This document shows positions 33,225 through 46,224 of a stretch of 64,000 bases of DNA, piece after piece. A model generated the notes under the pieces. It did not search any database. It saw only the letters and a program-made list of their open reading frames with translations, and was not told where the DNA came from. Both the position numbers and the translations under genes were made by a program. Source of the DNA: Carnegiea gigantea (lineage: Eukaryota > Streptophyta > Magnoliopsida > Caryophyllales > Cactaceae); NCBI GenBank assembly GCA_029747015.1, contig JAKOGI010002239.1:62001-126000 (forward strand), given 5' to 3'. The stretch's first letter is position 1. Every line of letters begins with the position of its first letter.

Positions 33225-35890
33225 TATAACACCTTAAATGGACATAAATCCATTGTTTGCGTTCTCTTCATTAATTTCACCAATTAGAAGTAATAATCCA
33301 ATGACCGAGACGTTACCACTATCCAAAAAAGACAAGGCTTCGCTTATAAATAATAGATGTAACAACGTTAAACATCATTTACCACCATAAGGCATTCACA
33401 CAATCACAAACCATCAAAACCATATATAAACTATTCCAACTATCTCAAGATTTACACCAAAATATTGTAATTATTTGTAAAGTATATAGTTCTAACATCA
33501 AAATATTTCATGATACAGTCCTAAAGCGATCTCAACACTAATACAGCATTGTTCCTTTCAGACTTTCTTGTTCACTTATCTCCTTCAGTCGGCCTGTTAA
33601 CCTGAGGGCTGTTCACAGAGCATTTGCTTAAAACAAAATATGAAAACATTTCAAACTGTGAGCCGAAGCTAAGTACATGTATTCCTGTACTGTTAAATGC
33701 TCATTAAAAAGCTAGTTGGGCCCGTATTGCAATTCATTTTGATTTAAAATATGGAAAGAGATGAATGTAAAACTGTATTGTCAATTATTATCTTATAGTG
33801 AACCTCTGCTAACTATTACGATCTGTAGATAGGTGTACACTTGCCACACTGATTGGGAACCTGGCTTAAAGCCGCGCAGATAATTGATGGGTAATGCCCT
33901 ATAACTAATACCTGATGGGATCACTAACTATGTGAAAAATCACTAATTAAACAGATTCATTGATGTACTTACCAAAACATTATAATTTTGATAAATACGT
34001 GCTGATTTCTAAAGATACAGACAATGAACATACCATAAACCTTTAATGAAATCTCATTGAGTATGATTATGCACAAAAAGGGGAGGAAATGATAGATTAG
34101 GCCCTGATTCTGTTCAAAAACATCATTATAGGAACATATAGTTAGCAAATATATTTATTTTCATAGTTGATAGTTTTAGTTAAAAGAGAAATAAAGGCTT
34201 AAAAGGGGCTAAAATAAATGACTCGTCACTTAACCTCCCGACCTCAGCTTGAGACTAATTCCCCAATATAAAAAGCTTAAGAAGTCCTGCAAACCTTCAT
34301 TTGCAAAGCAAAACATCATTCCCACAATAGGGTTCCCAAAATTGGGCTAGAACATAAGGGTGCCAGTTTCAGTTTGTCCTACGCAGTCCTAATAAAACAA
34401 CCATAACATTTTCGATAGAACTCATATTAAAGTGATTCAAAGGGAATTTGAAATATAACTCATCGATCTATCAACCCACCAAAAATTACAATTTCTTGAT
34501 GGTCCAAACATTACCAGTTTAATTGCAAAGTGTCCCCTATTTTCATCCTGTTCATAGCACACTGTTTTTGTTTTCCCCCTTCTTTTCACATCATTCCCCA
34601 TCTAAAATCACTTCTTAAAATCATATCATAAATCCTTGGTCCTTCTCATCACCATATAAAGCCATATTACTTGATTTCACTTCATAATCATCCACATCAA
34701 ATTTTCAATTCTTCTCTTTCTCAAACTCACTCAAAACACATCCATGATCTTATTTATTTGTATAAATGAACAAAATGACCCTTTATAATCAATTGGAGAA
34801 TTTTCCAATCCACCCCTTTTTCAAGAATTACACCAAGTTATTTTCAAGTTGAAAAACACATCAAAGATTCATTTCTTAAGCAAATATACACAAATAACAT
34901 GCTTGATATTAAAAGAAAGCTGAACCTTGCATAATCGTTAAAACCCTAGCTTTTGGCCATCTCAGACTTACCTCTAACTCATTAAAAATCTCACCAACAA
35001 CACCATCATAATCATCAATAGGGTCAAAGACTACCAAACCAAATACAAACAATCCATATCCATTATTTTAACCAAAGCTTGCATGATCATGGATAACCCT
35101 AAACCCTAGCATTCCCCAAAGTTAATGAACATTTACAAAAATCAAAATAACTCTTGTTTCCATCCAAAGAACATGATCAAAACTCTAATTAACATAAGCA
35201 AAATCAAAATGAAAAAGATCCAAAGAGACAAATTTAAGGTTACTCACTTTGAGCTTGAAAAAGAGAGAGATGGAGGTGATGCTTGGTGGTTCTGAGGATT
35301 GAGGATGGCGGCTAGTAGTATTAGGGGGTCGGGTGGTCAAAGGCAGCCCCAGGCTGGCTGGAACAGTAGCAGAACAGTAGCAGAGCGGCATCGGCTAGGT
35401 GGAGAGAGAAAGGAGAGAGAGATGTGTGTGTTATTATGTTTACTTGGCTAGAATGACTCAAAAAGGTTACTTGGCTGAATTTGTCCCTCCCAAAAGTAAC
35501 TTTTGCTAATTACAATTATGCACAAATCATGGTAATTAGCCAGGTTTAACTAAGCCAAATTATTGGGCTTCAAATTGGGCCAAAATGAATTGAGCTCGGT
35601 AATAAAACGCTCCGTGCTGATAATATTTTTATACAACTCGGATTTAATTTTTTTCTGTTGTTACGAAAAAACAAATTAAATCACTTAGATTATAATTATT
35701 AGAGCCTACTATCAAATCTCCCAAATTTTTGTTAATAAATAAATAATTAAGTAAACCCAAATTGCAAAATGAAGGCCCGAATAAAAATTTTTTTTCCTCC
35801 AAGATGATTAAATGTGGTAAATGAATATGAGAAAATCATTAACATGAGGTAATTAATTAGATAAACATGATTTAGGATTGGGTTATTACA
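33225..35890 (-). repeat. 3' LTR of the minus-strand chromovirus, 2666 bp
   Basis: On the element strand it starts TGTAATAACCCAATCC next to the polypurine tract and ends at 33225, where the terminus reads GTTATA instead of GTTACA. It shares many segments with the solo LTR at 16227-19593. A short minus-strand frame at 35185-35391 is LTR leader sequence and not a gene. Confidence 0.8.
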
Positions 35891-35905
35891 ACTTTCCCCT
35901 CTTAA
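35891..35905 (-). other. Polypurine tract of the chromovirus
   Basis: On the minus strand TTAAGAGGGGAAAGT abuts the TGTAATAACCC LTR start. Confidence 0.8.
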
Positions 35906-35956
35906 AGAGTTTCGTCCTCGAAACTTATGAGTTTTACCGTATCATACAAGATTACC

Positions 35957-37310
35957 TCAAATAAATATGGGTACTTGGGAAGTATGGTTTGTCCAAAGCA
36001 CCTTGACTAGAGGTATCAGCTTGTTGCACAGCTGCTTAATCCTACAATCTAGTATTTGGACTAGATGCTCTTCATATACTAAATCCCCAGTGATTTCAAT
36101 AGGTTCAGATACGATGGTGTGATCCAGGTCTAAAATATATTTTCTGAGCGGAGAGATGTGAAACACGTTATGCACGCATTCAAAATCTATCTGGCAGACC
36201 AGATGGTAAGTTACGGGATTCAACTTTTCAATGATTTCATAGGGCCCAATATATCTTGGGCTCAATTTGCCTTACATTCCGAACCTCTTGATACCCTTGG
36301 TTAGCGAAACCTTCAAAAACTCAAGAGGCTTTCTTCTTTTGTCAGCATAAATCTTTTGCTGGCACTGGGCAGCCTTAATATGCTCTCAAATTCTTTTTGT
36401 TATTTCAATGGTTTTCTGAATCATTTTAGGGCCTATGATCAATGCCTTGTCCAAGTCACTCCAGCATACTAGGGTTCTACACTTTCTTCTGTATAAAGCC
36501 TCAAACGAGGCCATTTTGATGGTGGACTAGTAGCTAAAGAAAACTCCGCCAATGGTAAATCATCTTCCCACTTCCCTTCGAACTCCATTACCTAAGCTCT
36601 TAGCATGTCCTCTAGAATTTGATTCATTCTTTTAGTTTACCCATCTGTCTCAGGGTGATAAGTGCTACTAAAGTTCAATTTGGTCCCAAAGGCTTTTTGA
36701 AGTGCTTGTCAAAACTGGGTTTGGAATCTTTGATCCCTATCTAATGCTATGTCTAAGAGGATCCCTGTAGTCGGACTATCTCCTTAACATACAACTGAGC
36801 TAGCTTTTCAACTCCCCAAGTATCCCTGATTGGTAGAAAATGGGCCGACTAGGTAAGTCAATCGACTATAACCAAGATAGCATTCCTCTTTAAAGCAGAA
36901 AGTGGTAAACCCATAACGAAGTCCATTTAGACCGAATCCTATTTCCAAGTGGGAATTTCTAGAGGTCTCAGTTCACCCATGAGACGCTGATGCTCTGCTT
37001 TAACCTTCTGATAGGTTAGACACTTGTCTACGTATTCTGCAATCTCTTTCTTTATAGCATTCCACCAGAAGTATTGTCTGAGGTCTCTGTACATCTGGGT
37101 GCCTCTTAGATGCACCGAGCAGTAAGTAGTGTGAGCCTCCTCTAGGATCTGTTTTCTCCATTCCTTATTCTTGGGTACACATAGGCGATTCTGGAATCGT
37201 AGAGTCCCATCCTCATTTACCACAAACCCAGGAGGATTCCCTTTCTTTAAATTTTGCTTTATTCTTTGGAGCTCAAGATCACTTTCCTGGTTCATCCGAA
37301 TTTCCTCCAC
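35957..37310 (-). pseudogene. Chromovirus integrase, broken
   Basis: Two open pieces flank a decayed core. At 36939-37310 the zinc-binding region has the two His, but the second pair reads CLTYQK, so one Cys is now Tyr. At 35957-36265 the C-terminal part reads MSPRYIGPYEIIEKLNPVTY and VHNVFHISPLRKYI, the GP(Y/F) module of Tekay/Del elements. It ends VQILD...IPLVKVLWTNH, the entrance to the chromodomain, and then loses frame, so the chromodomain is destroyed. The D,D35E core (36266-36938) has no intact frame. Confidence 0.82.
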
Positions 37311-37559
37311 TATGGAAGGTTGTAAGGTAAGTGCTGATAATTAAACATTTGCTTGTCCATGGGACACTAGTTGAATTCCCAAGTCTTCAAGCTCTCTTAA
37401 GAGACTCAATTAAGTAATCACGATGCTATTTGAGCTATGTTGTGCTTTCCTACTCAGGGCATCCGCTACAACATTTGCTTTTCCTAGGCGATATTGAATC
37501 TGCAAATCATAGTCTTTAAGCAACTCAAGCCCATGTCGTCGTCTCAAATTGAGCTCCTT

Positions 37560-38408
37560 CTAGGTGAAGATATATTTCAGACTTTGATGGTCAGTATAGA
37601 TCTTACATAGCACCTCATATAAATAATGTCTCCAAATTTTCAGTGCGAAGACCACAGTTGCTAACTCCAGGCCATGGGTAGGATATTTTGTCTCATAAGG
37701 CTTGAGCTTTTGAGAGGCATAAGCTACTAATTTGTCTTTCTGCATCAGTACACACCCCAAACTATTCTTCAAAGCATCACTATAAATTGTATCCTCCTTA
37801 CATCCTACTGGTGGTGTTAGGATTGGGGCGGCAGTTAATCGCTGCCTTAACTCTTGAAAAGCTCTCTCATACTTCTCTGTCCACTCAAATTTTTTCGCTT
37901 GCTTCAACAGGTTGGGCAGGGGAGAAGCTATTTTTGAAAAGTCCTTAACAAACCTTCGATAATAGGCTACTAAACACAGAAAGGTTCTAATCTCAGTGAC
38001 ATTGGTAGGTCTTGACCATTCTGTGATTGCCTTCACCTTTTAGGGGTCAACTTTAACTCCTTCTTTTGTAACTACATGTCCTAAGAATACCACTTTTTCC
38101 AACCAAAATTCACACTTCTTTAATTTGCCATAAAGCTGATGCTCCCTTAGGGTTTGTAACACCATCCTCAAATGATCAGCATGTTCCTCCTTGTCCTTAG
38201 GATAGATAAGGATGTCATCTGTGAATACCACCACAAACTTATCTAAATAGGGTCTAAAGACCCTGTTCATAAGATCCATGAAGGCTGTGGGGGCATTGGT
38301 GAGGCCAAACAGCATCATTGTAAATTCATATTGACTATACATGGTCCTAAATGCAGTATTGGGGATGTCTTCAGGTTTAATCCTTAGTTGATGGTACCCT
38401 AACGTCAA
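37560..38408 (-). pseudogene. Chromovirus reverse transcriptase and RNase H, broken
   Basis: At 38040-38408 the reverse transcriptase palm reads [26 protein letters not shown] and FTDDIL, where the family usually has FIDDIL. At 37560-38036 follow the thumb/connection (FLCLVAYYRRFVKDFSKIASPL) and an RNase H with LVAYASQKLKPYE. One stop (38037-38039) separates them in the same frame. The YSDAS-type first RNase H Asp is still visible in the word YSDALKNSLGCVL. Confidence 0.85.
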
Positions 38409-38681
38409 ATCAATCTTAGAGAAGATTCATGCTCCTTGCAGTTGATCAAACAAGCTATCTATTCACGAAAAAGGGTATTTATTTTTGATTATGATCTCGT
38501 TTAGCTCTCTGTAGTTAATACAAAGCCTTAAAGTTCTATCCTTTTTCTTTACTAAGAACACTGGGACACCCTATGCTGGCACACTTGGTCTGATAAATCC
38601 CTTCTGTAACAGCTCATCTAATTGAATCTTTAGTTCTTTGAGTTCAGCTGGGGCTATACGATATAGGGCTTTGGAAATAGG

Positions 38682-39240
38682 TTAGGCACCAGGAATTAAT
38701 TCAATTTCAAAATCAATTTCCCTCTGCGGGGCTAATCCTAGTAACTCCTTAGGAAAAACATCTTCAAATTCACAAACTACAGGAATATTTTCTGCTTTTT
38801 CTTCTTTTGTTAGGGTGTTAATGGCATAACACCAATATCCAATACACCCTTGATATAATAGTTTACTTGCTTTCATAGCAGAAACCAAGGGATAAGATTT
38901 TTCCTCTCTCTACCTATAGAAACGTACTTCTGTCTCTTTTTCATCCTTCAAAATAACCTTAAGATCTTCATAATCAATCTTGGCCCCATAAGTGTGCAAC
39001 TAATTTATTCCTAAAATGATATCAAAATCAGGTAGATCAAATTGAATCAAATCCACAGGGAAGGTGGTTCCACTAATAGTGATGGGAATAAGCTTATAGG
39101 AGATGGTGCACTCAACTACAGAATCATGGGATAACTTAATCCTATAATTGGTTTTTGTCCTCCTATTCTCAATGTTCAATTGCATGGTAGATCCAGTGGA
39201 CATAAATGAATGAGTAGCACCCGAATTAAATAATACACAA
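38682..39240 (-). pseudogene. Chromovirus protease and protease-RT linker, inactive
   Basis: The linker at 38682-38888 contains PVVCEFEDVFPKELLGLAPQR, a phrase that precedes reverse transcriptase in Tekay/Del. The protease at 39000-39203 ends with FPVDLIQFDLPDFDIILGIN. The active-site word just upstream reads LFNSGATHSF: the catalytic Asp codon is AAT (Asn) at 39225-39227, so the protease would be inactive. Stops separate the parts. Confidence 0.8.
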
Positions 39241-39299
39241 AATAGCTTTGAATTTAAAAAGAGAGTTCCAGTAACTACCGTACTAAAGGTAGTAACTTC

Positions 39300-39870
39300 C
39301 TTCTTGCTTATTACATATACTTGTCCTACTACTGCAGGTCATGGAGGTAGGGGCCCTTAGCAAGGTGGGACCAAGGGTTTTACTGCACCCTTGTCTACAG
39401 CCTTTAACCTTCGGGGGCATGCAGCGATAAGGTGTTCAGGACTCAGGGGTGGTGTGATTAGTTATTCCACACCACAGGGCTCCATCGAGCCTGCAGGGTG
39501 GCTCTTGGGAGGGGCGAGAGAAGGTTTTTTCTTGTTCACACTCTCACTTGGAGTTCCTCGCTCAATTCCTTTTCTCTTTTGGTTGATCGGGTTCAAGGCC
39601 CTCAACTATGCTTTAACTCGCTCCATTCCAGCGGCTCACTCATGTAACTCTTGGTAAGTGAAGATTGGTTCCCCAGTTAACTGATTTTAATGTAGAAGGC
39701 CAAAGCCTCCTCAAACCTCCTCATCTTTAACCTTAGCTCTCTTTCTTCCACTTCGAGATGAGTTGCTTTTCTCCTGACCCAACTTCTTTGTAGATTTTAT
39801 AACATCCTTCCTATCTCGAATAGCCTTCCTTAACTCAGCATTACAGTCATTCATCTAGTTTAAGTAGTGC
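39300..39870 (-). pseudogene. Chromovirus gag remnant (zinc knuckle)
   Basis: On the minus strand HLIAACPRRLKAVDKG (about 39400-39450) looks like the last half of a gag zinc knuckle, following a Pro/Ser/Lys-rich stretch and KRFEEALAFYIKNQLTGEP. The first Cys pair is disturbed. The main capsid domain is not recognisable, which suggests truncation here. Confidence 0.5.
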
Positions 39871-42230
39871 TCTAAAATGTAAGTCGAGCGGGGGTAGATG
39901 GCATTGTAACTGTGGGGAAACAAAGTTGATACTCGACCTAGGACTCAATATGAAAAGGATTATTTATCCATCTCTTTAAAGGGATGTAATCTAATGGTGG
40001 GATAGTTTGCCTATGACCAAACTGCATCATCAGCAGCCCTGTGAAATAGTAGGAACCTATTAATAAGCTAATAAGATCGACATAAGCAATATTTCCCCCA
40101 TTTGTCACAAATCGGCATATGCTCCACCAATGAATCACCTACGGAAAAGGGGCTCTTCTCCAAAAAGCTAACCCGATTCACCAAGGATTAATCTTTAAAT
40201 GGCCTTTTCCTTTAGCAGAAATGTGAAGCCAAGCACATGCTTACATTCTTAGGATCTTCTATCAGCCGAAGATGCTTTAGCAGCCAAATCTGCAAACCAA
40301 CAAAAATAATTAAAAAAAAAGGTAAAAGGTCAGGTGCAAGCCCAAACAAAAGCCCGACTAAGTTTCAAAGCCCAGTACAAGGCAAATAAAAAAAGATAGA
40401 AAAAGAAGGAAAAAAAGGGGGAACGAGAGCCCAACATAGGATCGAAAGAAGCAATTAGTGTTCTAAGGCCAATTGGCCTGAAAAACTAGGCCAGAAAAAT
40501 CTTATGTAAAGCAAGAACGGAATTTCTAAGAAGAATTCATTAGGATGATGGTGAAGGTGATCCAACTTTCGTATTGTTTCAGTAACTACGAGTGGCATAA
40601 GATTTTGATCATTACGAATCCCCTCCACCATATTCAATAATATAGTTGGTTCCTCGTTTTCAGAAGCACCAATGAATATGGAAGCCCCTAGAAGTCATAG
40701 GTTAATAGATGTATGCCTATACACACCTTTACAGGCCTACCCATTCTCCTTTTGAAAATAAGAAATCAAGGACATAAAATTCACGTCCTCTCTAACGACT
40801 ATAGAAGAGATGGCATCTTCGTTGATACCTAAGAGCGATGATATTGTAAGGACTTATTTTTTGTATATGATGACCAAATACGACGATAGTAAAGGGGGAA
40901 GCCTAGTATAGCACTAAGCTATACAATTCGAAGGCAACGCTCGTGTCCTCCAAACTAAGAGGCATGAAGCTTAAAGTCCCAAAAAAGTGAAAGCTGCTTG
41001 AAGGAACTCCATGAGATTTTAGCTTTTAAGGAGACTACTTAATCGAATATTTTTGAGCTCTTACTTATCTCTAGCATTAAGGCTGAATAGCCAGGAGGAT
41101 AGGGTTTTTTGAAAAGACATGATTAGTTGTGAAAGGTTGTTTCTGCAACGAAGAAATTATAGACTACCCAATCTAAATTTATATAGCTACATGGAACAAG
41201 CAAAAATTAAGCAGAACTTGAATTCCTTGGCCAGAAGGAACCCTAGCTTGGTTCCTATTTCATCAAGTTGCCAACTTTAATTTGGAATAGGCTCCATATA
41301 GCCGACTGGGAATCTAAGTAGAATCTTAGTTTAGCCCACTCAGTTACATTTTTTTGGTATCTACCCACTGATTGCAACATTGGCCAATTATAATTCTGAA
41401 TTTATTTAATAAAATCCAGAAATTCTTACTCAAGACCACAATGCTCTCAATAATCATTATTACGGTTTATCTTTTAATTTTAGGGAAGTGAGGGATATAT
41501 TTGCATTTCTTAGAGTCGTTAACCTTTATTTTCATAGAGTTGTTTTAAAAGAAGCAATGCATCACATCATAGCATTACAAAAGAGCGTCATACAAAAGTC
41601 CATTAGGAACCCTTATTGATCATCTAGGAACCCACTACTACTTTCATCAAAAGGTAGTCAACATACCTTAAAGTGAAGCTAGAATCAACTAAGAAATGAC
41701 TTGTTCCCATGACGGGGCAAGGATTGCCCCTTCGAGCCTAAGAATGATGTAGGGGGGTCATTATCCATTATTCTAGAGGAAGGATCAGTGTGCAAAATAC
41801 GATGCACATACGGATCCCTGAAGGACGTGGTTGTGGTATAAGGAACATAGGGGATGTACACTTAGAGGGATTCAACTTTTAATGAGAACTCCGGAGGGAG
41901 TTCCTTATCTATGGCACAGAAGGATTTTGAAATATCCTAAGACCTGGCAAAAGAATGCCTTCTTAAGCAAGATCCTCAAGGCCTCTCTCACCTGGCGTTG
42001 TCCTCTGGCTCATATACAATAGGGAAAGCTTAGCCATATGTAAGAATCACCCCTGGAAATAGAAGAAATGACATATTACCTCATCCATCTGAGGGTGACG
42101 ACATGTAAAGAGGATTGTAAATGTCTTCTTTATCGAATGCAACTGTCACACAACTAAGCCTTACCACTCGAATTGTGCTATAGGAAAATGGATTAGTATA
42201 TGTTTTTTTTTTAAGAACAAAGTAAGCAAT
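39871..42230. other. Unassigned old repeat DNA
   Basis: No intact gene. Two short minus-strand pieces (39938-40138 and 40455-40637) have protein-like composition. The first contains LLIGSYYFTGLLMMQFGHRQ and PPLDYIPLKRW, faintly like the large gag-side domain of some Ogre/Tat elements. That is a weak resemblance. The DNA seems to continue beyond the solo LTR at 43493. Confidence 0.3.
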
Positions 42231-42235
42231 GCACT

Positions 42236-43487
42236 TGATAAGTGCTTATCGTATATATCATTTTAGGGTTATTTTGTTACATTTTTAGGAGAATCATGTG
42301 CATTAAGTTACCATTTATACCCCTATTCTCAATTTATGCTTCGGTGTGGTTGTTTGATGATATTTGCAGGAATTTGGACCATTTTCACGCAGCATTTGAC
42401 CCTCATTTGGGTATAGTTTGAGACCTCCATAAATGTCCATGAGGTGTTATGCCCGTGGAGCAAGAGAAGAGCAGAATTTTGGTTCTAGCCAATACCACAG
42501 TCCAACCATGGTGCTTGCCACAGACTGTCGTGATCTGCATAACTGTGGCCTCTTTGTTTTTCCTTTGGCTGTGTGATTAAAAATCCTCATGTTCTTCTAT
42601 ATAAACCTATCCCTCAGCAGCAAGGAAGGAGAGCATAGCATAGATTAGTTCAATTCCTTCCTAAATTTTACTCTTTTTAGTTAGGATTTTTAGTTTGCTT
42701 CTTGTGTAAGTGAGAAATCTTGAGTGAAGAGTTCAGTTTTGTTGGCGGTTTGAAGACTTTGTTAAAGGCTGTCTTTATCAAACCTTTCCCTCTTAGATTT
42801 CGCTGATTCGATTGGTCAGTTGTTTAATCTTCAATCATGAGTGAGTAGTTTGTCATATCTAGGGATTTGTTAGTTAATGGAAGTATAGTTGGATCATGTT
42901 ATAATCAATAGAATTGTGCTTTTGTTTCATGATTGGTTTGATTTTATTTTATCAGGTGAATATCATGTTGTGAGTGAATTTCGGCTAAATTTTGCTTACA
43001 CACTTGAAATAGTTGAATGAAGAACTGAAAGGTGAAATTTGATTGCTAGACTGCTTGATAAAACCTAGTATAATGATAACTCGAAAGAGAGGTTTGCATG
43101 TTGGGAGGACTTGAGAGTAATCAAAAATATCAAACTTGGATTAAGACAAATTAGTAAAAAAAATAAACTTTTACTTGATTTAAGCAATTTGTTTAATTTC
43201 AAAAGAATAGACAAAATTCTGGATAGATTATAATTCCTCGAAGTTATCCAATTAGAGAAAAGTGCATATTAATCATATTATTCCGACACCTTTCTTAACT
43301 ACATAAATCCCTAGGCATGTCTTTTTGATCGAATTTAGAATCAGTTGCTTAGAAGTTGTTAAATAAAATCCTCGATTAAGTTATTACTTAGCATTTTCTG
43401 ATTACAAAGGACTCAATAGATTACTTTGGTCCCCGAGAATGATATTTTATCTATACTACAACACCCATGCGCTTACGATAGTGGTCA
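42236..43487 (+). mobile_element. Solo LTR, Athila/Tat-like, 1252 bp
   Basis: Starts TGATAAGTGCTTATC and ends GATAGTGGTCA. It is flanked by a perfect target duplication GCACT (42231-42235 and 43488-43492), and no primer site or polypurine tract adjoins. The 3' end (CATGCGCTTACGATAGTGGTCA) resembles the end of the minus-strand LTR at 53389-54742 read on its own strand (GTGCACTTACGGTGGTGATCA), so they are related families. A TATATAAACC word at about 42599 is a possible TATA box. Confidence 0.88.
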
Positions 43488-43492
43488 GCACT

Positions 43493-44111
43493 TATTCCTT
43501 CAAAGGTGGGAGCAAATGGAAGCTCGGGACACCCAGATTTTGGAACTAGCGTAGTGTGTACATATATCACACGCTCTCCTTCTTCCACCATATTAATGCT
43601 CAAGCTCGGTATTAGGGTATTGGCAAGCATTCCTGTAAAGAAAAATGAACATCATAAAAATGTTAATATAACAAAGGAGAAAATAGCATAATAGGTTACC
43701 AATCGGGCCATGATTCAATGTAGAAAAGTGGCATAGCCACATTGCTAATTGACAAAATCAACGAAAGGAAGTTCCACTTTCTTCTCATCCATATCCCAGG
43801 GAGACCAGGTCTTAGTATAAAACATGGACCAAGGAGGATCCATATGGATAAAAGAAGGCAATTTGTTGGCACTTGGAGAGGTCACCCGCTCACCCAAGTA
43901 CTAAAGGAAGCTATATGAAACTTTCATAAGGATTCCACATTGGTGTAATGCTAGGCCGCCTACCCCTGAAGAATCGAGTTATGGTTTTCCTATAGGTGGA
44001 AATTCACTTGTAAAGCAGAAAGTTAAAAAAGTCGCAAAAGACCAAAAAATAATAATTTCTTATAAATAATGGACAACCAAGGTTATGATACGGTGTTCAA
44101 AGCATTTATCC
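43493..44111. other. Unassigned DNA between a solo LTR and a CACTA element
   Basis: No reading frame of interest and no recognised motif. It should be the continuation of 39871-42230 interrupted by the solo LTR, and it continues again at 51392 after the CACTA element. Confidence 0.4.
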
Positions 44112-44114
44112 TTT

Positions 44115-44130
44115 CACTACAAAAAAAGTG
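44115..44130 (+). repeat. Left terminal inverted repeat of the CACTA element
   Basis: CACTACAAAAAAAGTG, exact reverse complement of 51373-51388. Confidence 0.95.
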
Positions 44131-44134
44131 ATAT

Positions 44135-44410
44135 GTAGCAACAGAGGCTTAGCAACATAAAAATAAATCTGTTGGTAAAGCTTGGTATTTGCAACAAACG
44201 TAATTTTATGTTGGAATAGAGATGTTGGATCCAGGCGCTAAAAAGGAGTCCCAATATTTGCAACATAAACTAGTGGTTCTGATGGTGTTATTTCTATAAT
44301 GCCGACATGTTTTTCTAATGAGATTTTCTGTTGGTAGTACTAGTTTAATACCAACACTGCAACATAAACATATGTTGGTATATTTATCACAATAAAATTT
44401 GCGTAAAGCT
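44135..44410. repeat. Left subterminal repeats of the CACTA element
   Basis: Repeated words AGCAACA, TCTGTTGGTA, TTGCAACA and TATGTTGG on both strands. In En/Spm such repeats are the binding sites of the TNPA-type protein. Confidence 0.7.
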
Positions 44411-46224
44411 TACATTTCAGAGACATAGGCTTGTGTCATTAGGCGGGCAACGTTAAACAAATATTTTTTGATGTGTACTTCATTTTAGTATTTTGAATAT
44501 GATCACCTACACTATTAATTAGATAATTAATTGCTTATGCATTAAAAAATCACTAAATACATATGGTCAGGAAAGAAAATACTGAATAATGTGGAGAATG
44601 CCCACCCATCAAATACAAAGAAAGGAAAATAGAGATTTAGTAGGGATAGAAAAAAATAAAGAAAAAACAAAAATCAAAACAAGCATCGAAGCAAGAAAGG
44701 AGTTTATTTCTCAAACCCTTTCTTAAACCCTTCGGCATTTCCCTCTCTAGTATCCACGATCAATCTGCTCACGGCATTCTCATCGGCTGCTCCTCTTCTC
44801 GTTTCTACCACCGGCCGGCTGTTTGAACAAAAAAATTGACTAGAGTCTTCTTTCATTGATATTCAAAGCCTCTATTATCGATTTCGGTAAGTTTTGCCTT
44901 TGTCTTCTTTCTTTTATAGGTTTTGATTGCTATTCAAAACCCCTGTAATCGATTCCATTATGTCCCATGTTTGAAGCATTCTGAGTCTGAATAAAGAAGC
45001 ACTTGTTTAAAGTAGAGAACTTTGGTTGAAATTCTTATAATCGAGATCTTTGTGGTGGTTATTGGAATTTTGATGCTTAGTGTTGTTTCAAGTTGTTTTT
45101 TGAAGATAAAATTGCTGATGGCTTGTCTATTATGCTCTGTGGTGGCTATTGGAATCTTGATGCCCAAATTAAAGAGCTCATCTATGTTGCTCTGTTTATA
45201 GGTTTACTGGTAGTTGTTCTTTGCCTATGTATTATGCTCATCAGATTCTTCCCTTCCATCTTGCTATATTCATGATATGTTACTAACTTTAATTGGACAA
45301 GGTAATCAGAGTGGGTGTATTGCTTTTTGATTTCTATACATTATTATTGTTCATGATCTTTCACTCTTAATTGTCTTGTTAATTATCTTGGGTGTATTGC
45401 TATATTATTGTTTAGATATGTATTGCTTTGCTTTATTCATTTGGCAATTATCTTGTCAGATTCTTCCCTCACATCTTATTGTTCATGGATGTTTGAGTGT
45501 GGAACTAATTCTGAGCCTCCATTATTGAACACCAAACAACAAAAATCACTAATTCATTCCTAGGCCAAATCAGTAAACGATTTCTAAAACCCCACAATTT
45601 TTAAAAATTAAAACACAATTGATGAAAATTGAATAACAAGGATGAAGAATTGATTGGTGAATAATTAATTTTTTTAAAAAAATGAAATTCACCACTATCG
45701 GAGGACGTTATGGAGTGCCAATTTCAGAGCTGTTCTTGCTGCCTCTGCTTCTTCCTATACCACCACTATTTTTCTCTCCTCCATTTAATTTTCTCTTTTT
45801 TAATTTCCCCTCTATAAATGAGAAAATTGGTTTGTGAGGATAATTATATTGGGGTTTTGTCTTGAGGATCTAGGAAGTGGGTATGCTGATGTTCTCTCTC
45901 TTATACCGACATTCTCTGTTTTTTAGGCTGTGAATGAAAAGGAGAAGATTGAGTTTTGTTTGGAAGTGTAAGAAGAAGGCGAGGGTGTTTCTGGCAGGTT
46001 ATGTTTCTGGCAGGTTCATTCTTTGCACCAAAGAACCTTTACATTCACTAATTCAAAGTCAGTTACACTCAGCTATGCACTGCACAGAGTTTCAAATTTG
46101 GCCATAGACCAAAACTTAGATTAGACATTCTTGCCTCCAAATTAGTATTTTTTTCACGTGGCATGGCTTTGGTTGATTGATTATAGTTTTGCTGTCCCCC
46201 TCCACCCCCAGTGCTTTCAATTCT

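Larger units (their letters stand above)
33225..39870 (-). mobile_element. Tekay/Del-like chromovirus, 5'-truncated, minus strand
   Basis: Its 3' LTR (33225-35890), polypurine tract (35891-35905) and minus-strand integrase, RNase H, reverse transcriptase, protease and a gag knuckle follow in order towards higher coordinates. Then recognisable sequence stops near 39.85 kb and no 5' LTR or primer site is seen. It interrupts the Athila-like element in the opposite orientation. The LTR family is that of the solo LTR at 16227-19593. The right edge is approximate. Confidence 0.82.

Noticed and set aside
35185..35391. 68-codon minus-strand frame
   Set aside because: It is leader sequence of the chromovirus LTR, matched without an intact frame in the solo LTR at 16860-17100.
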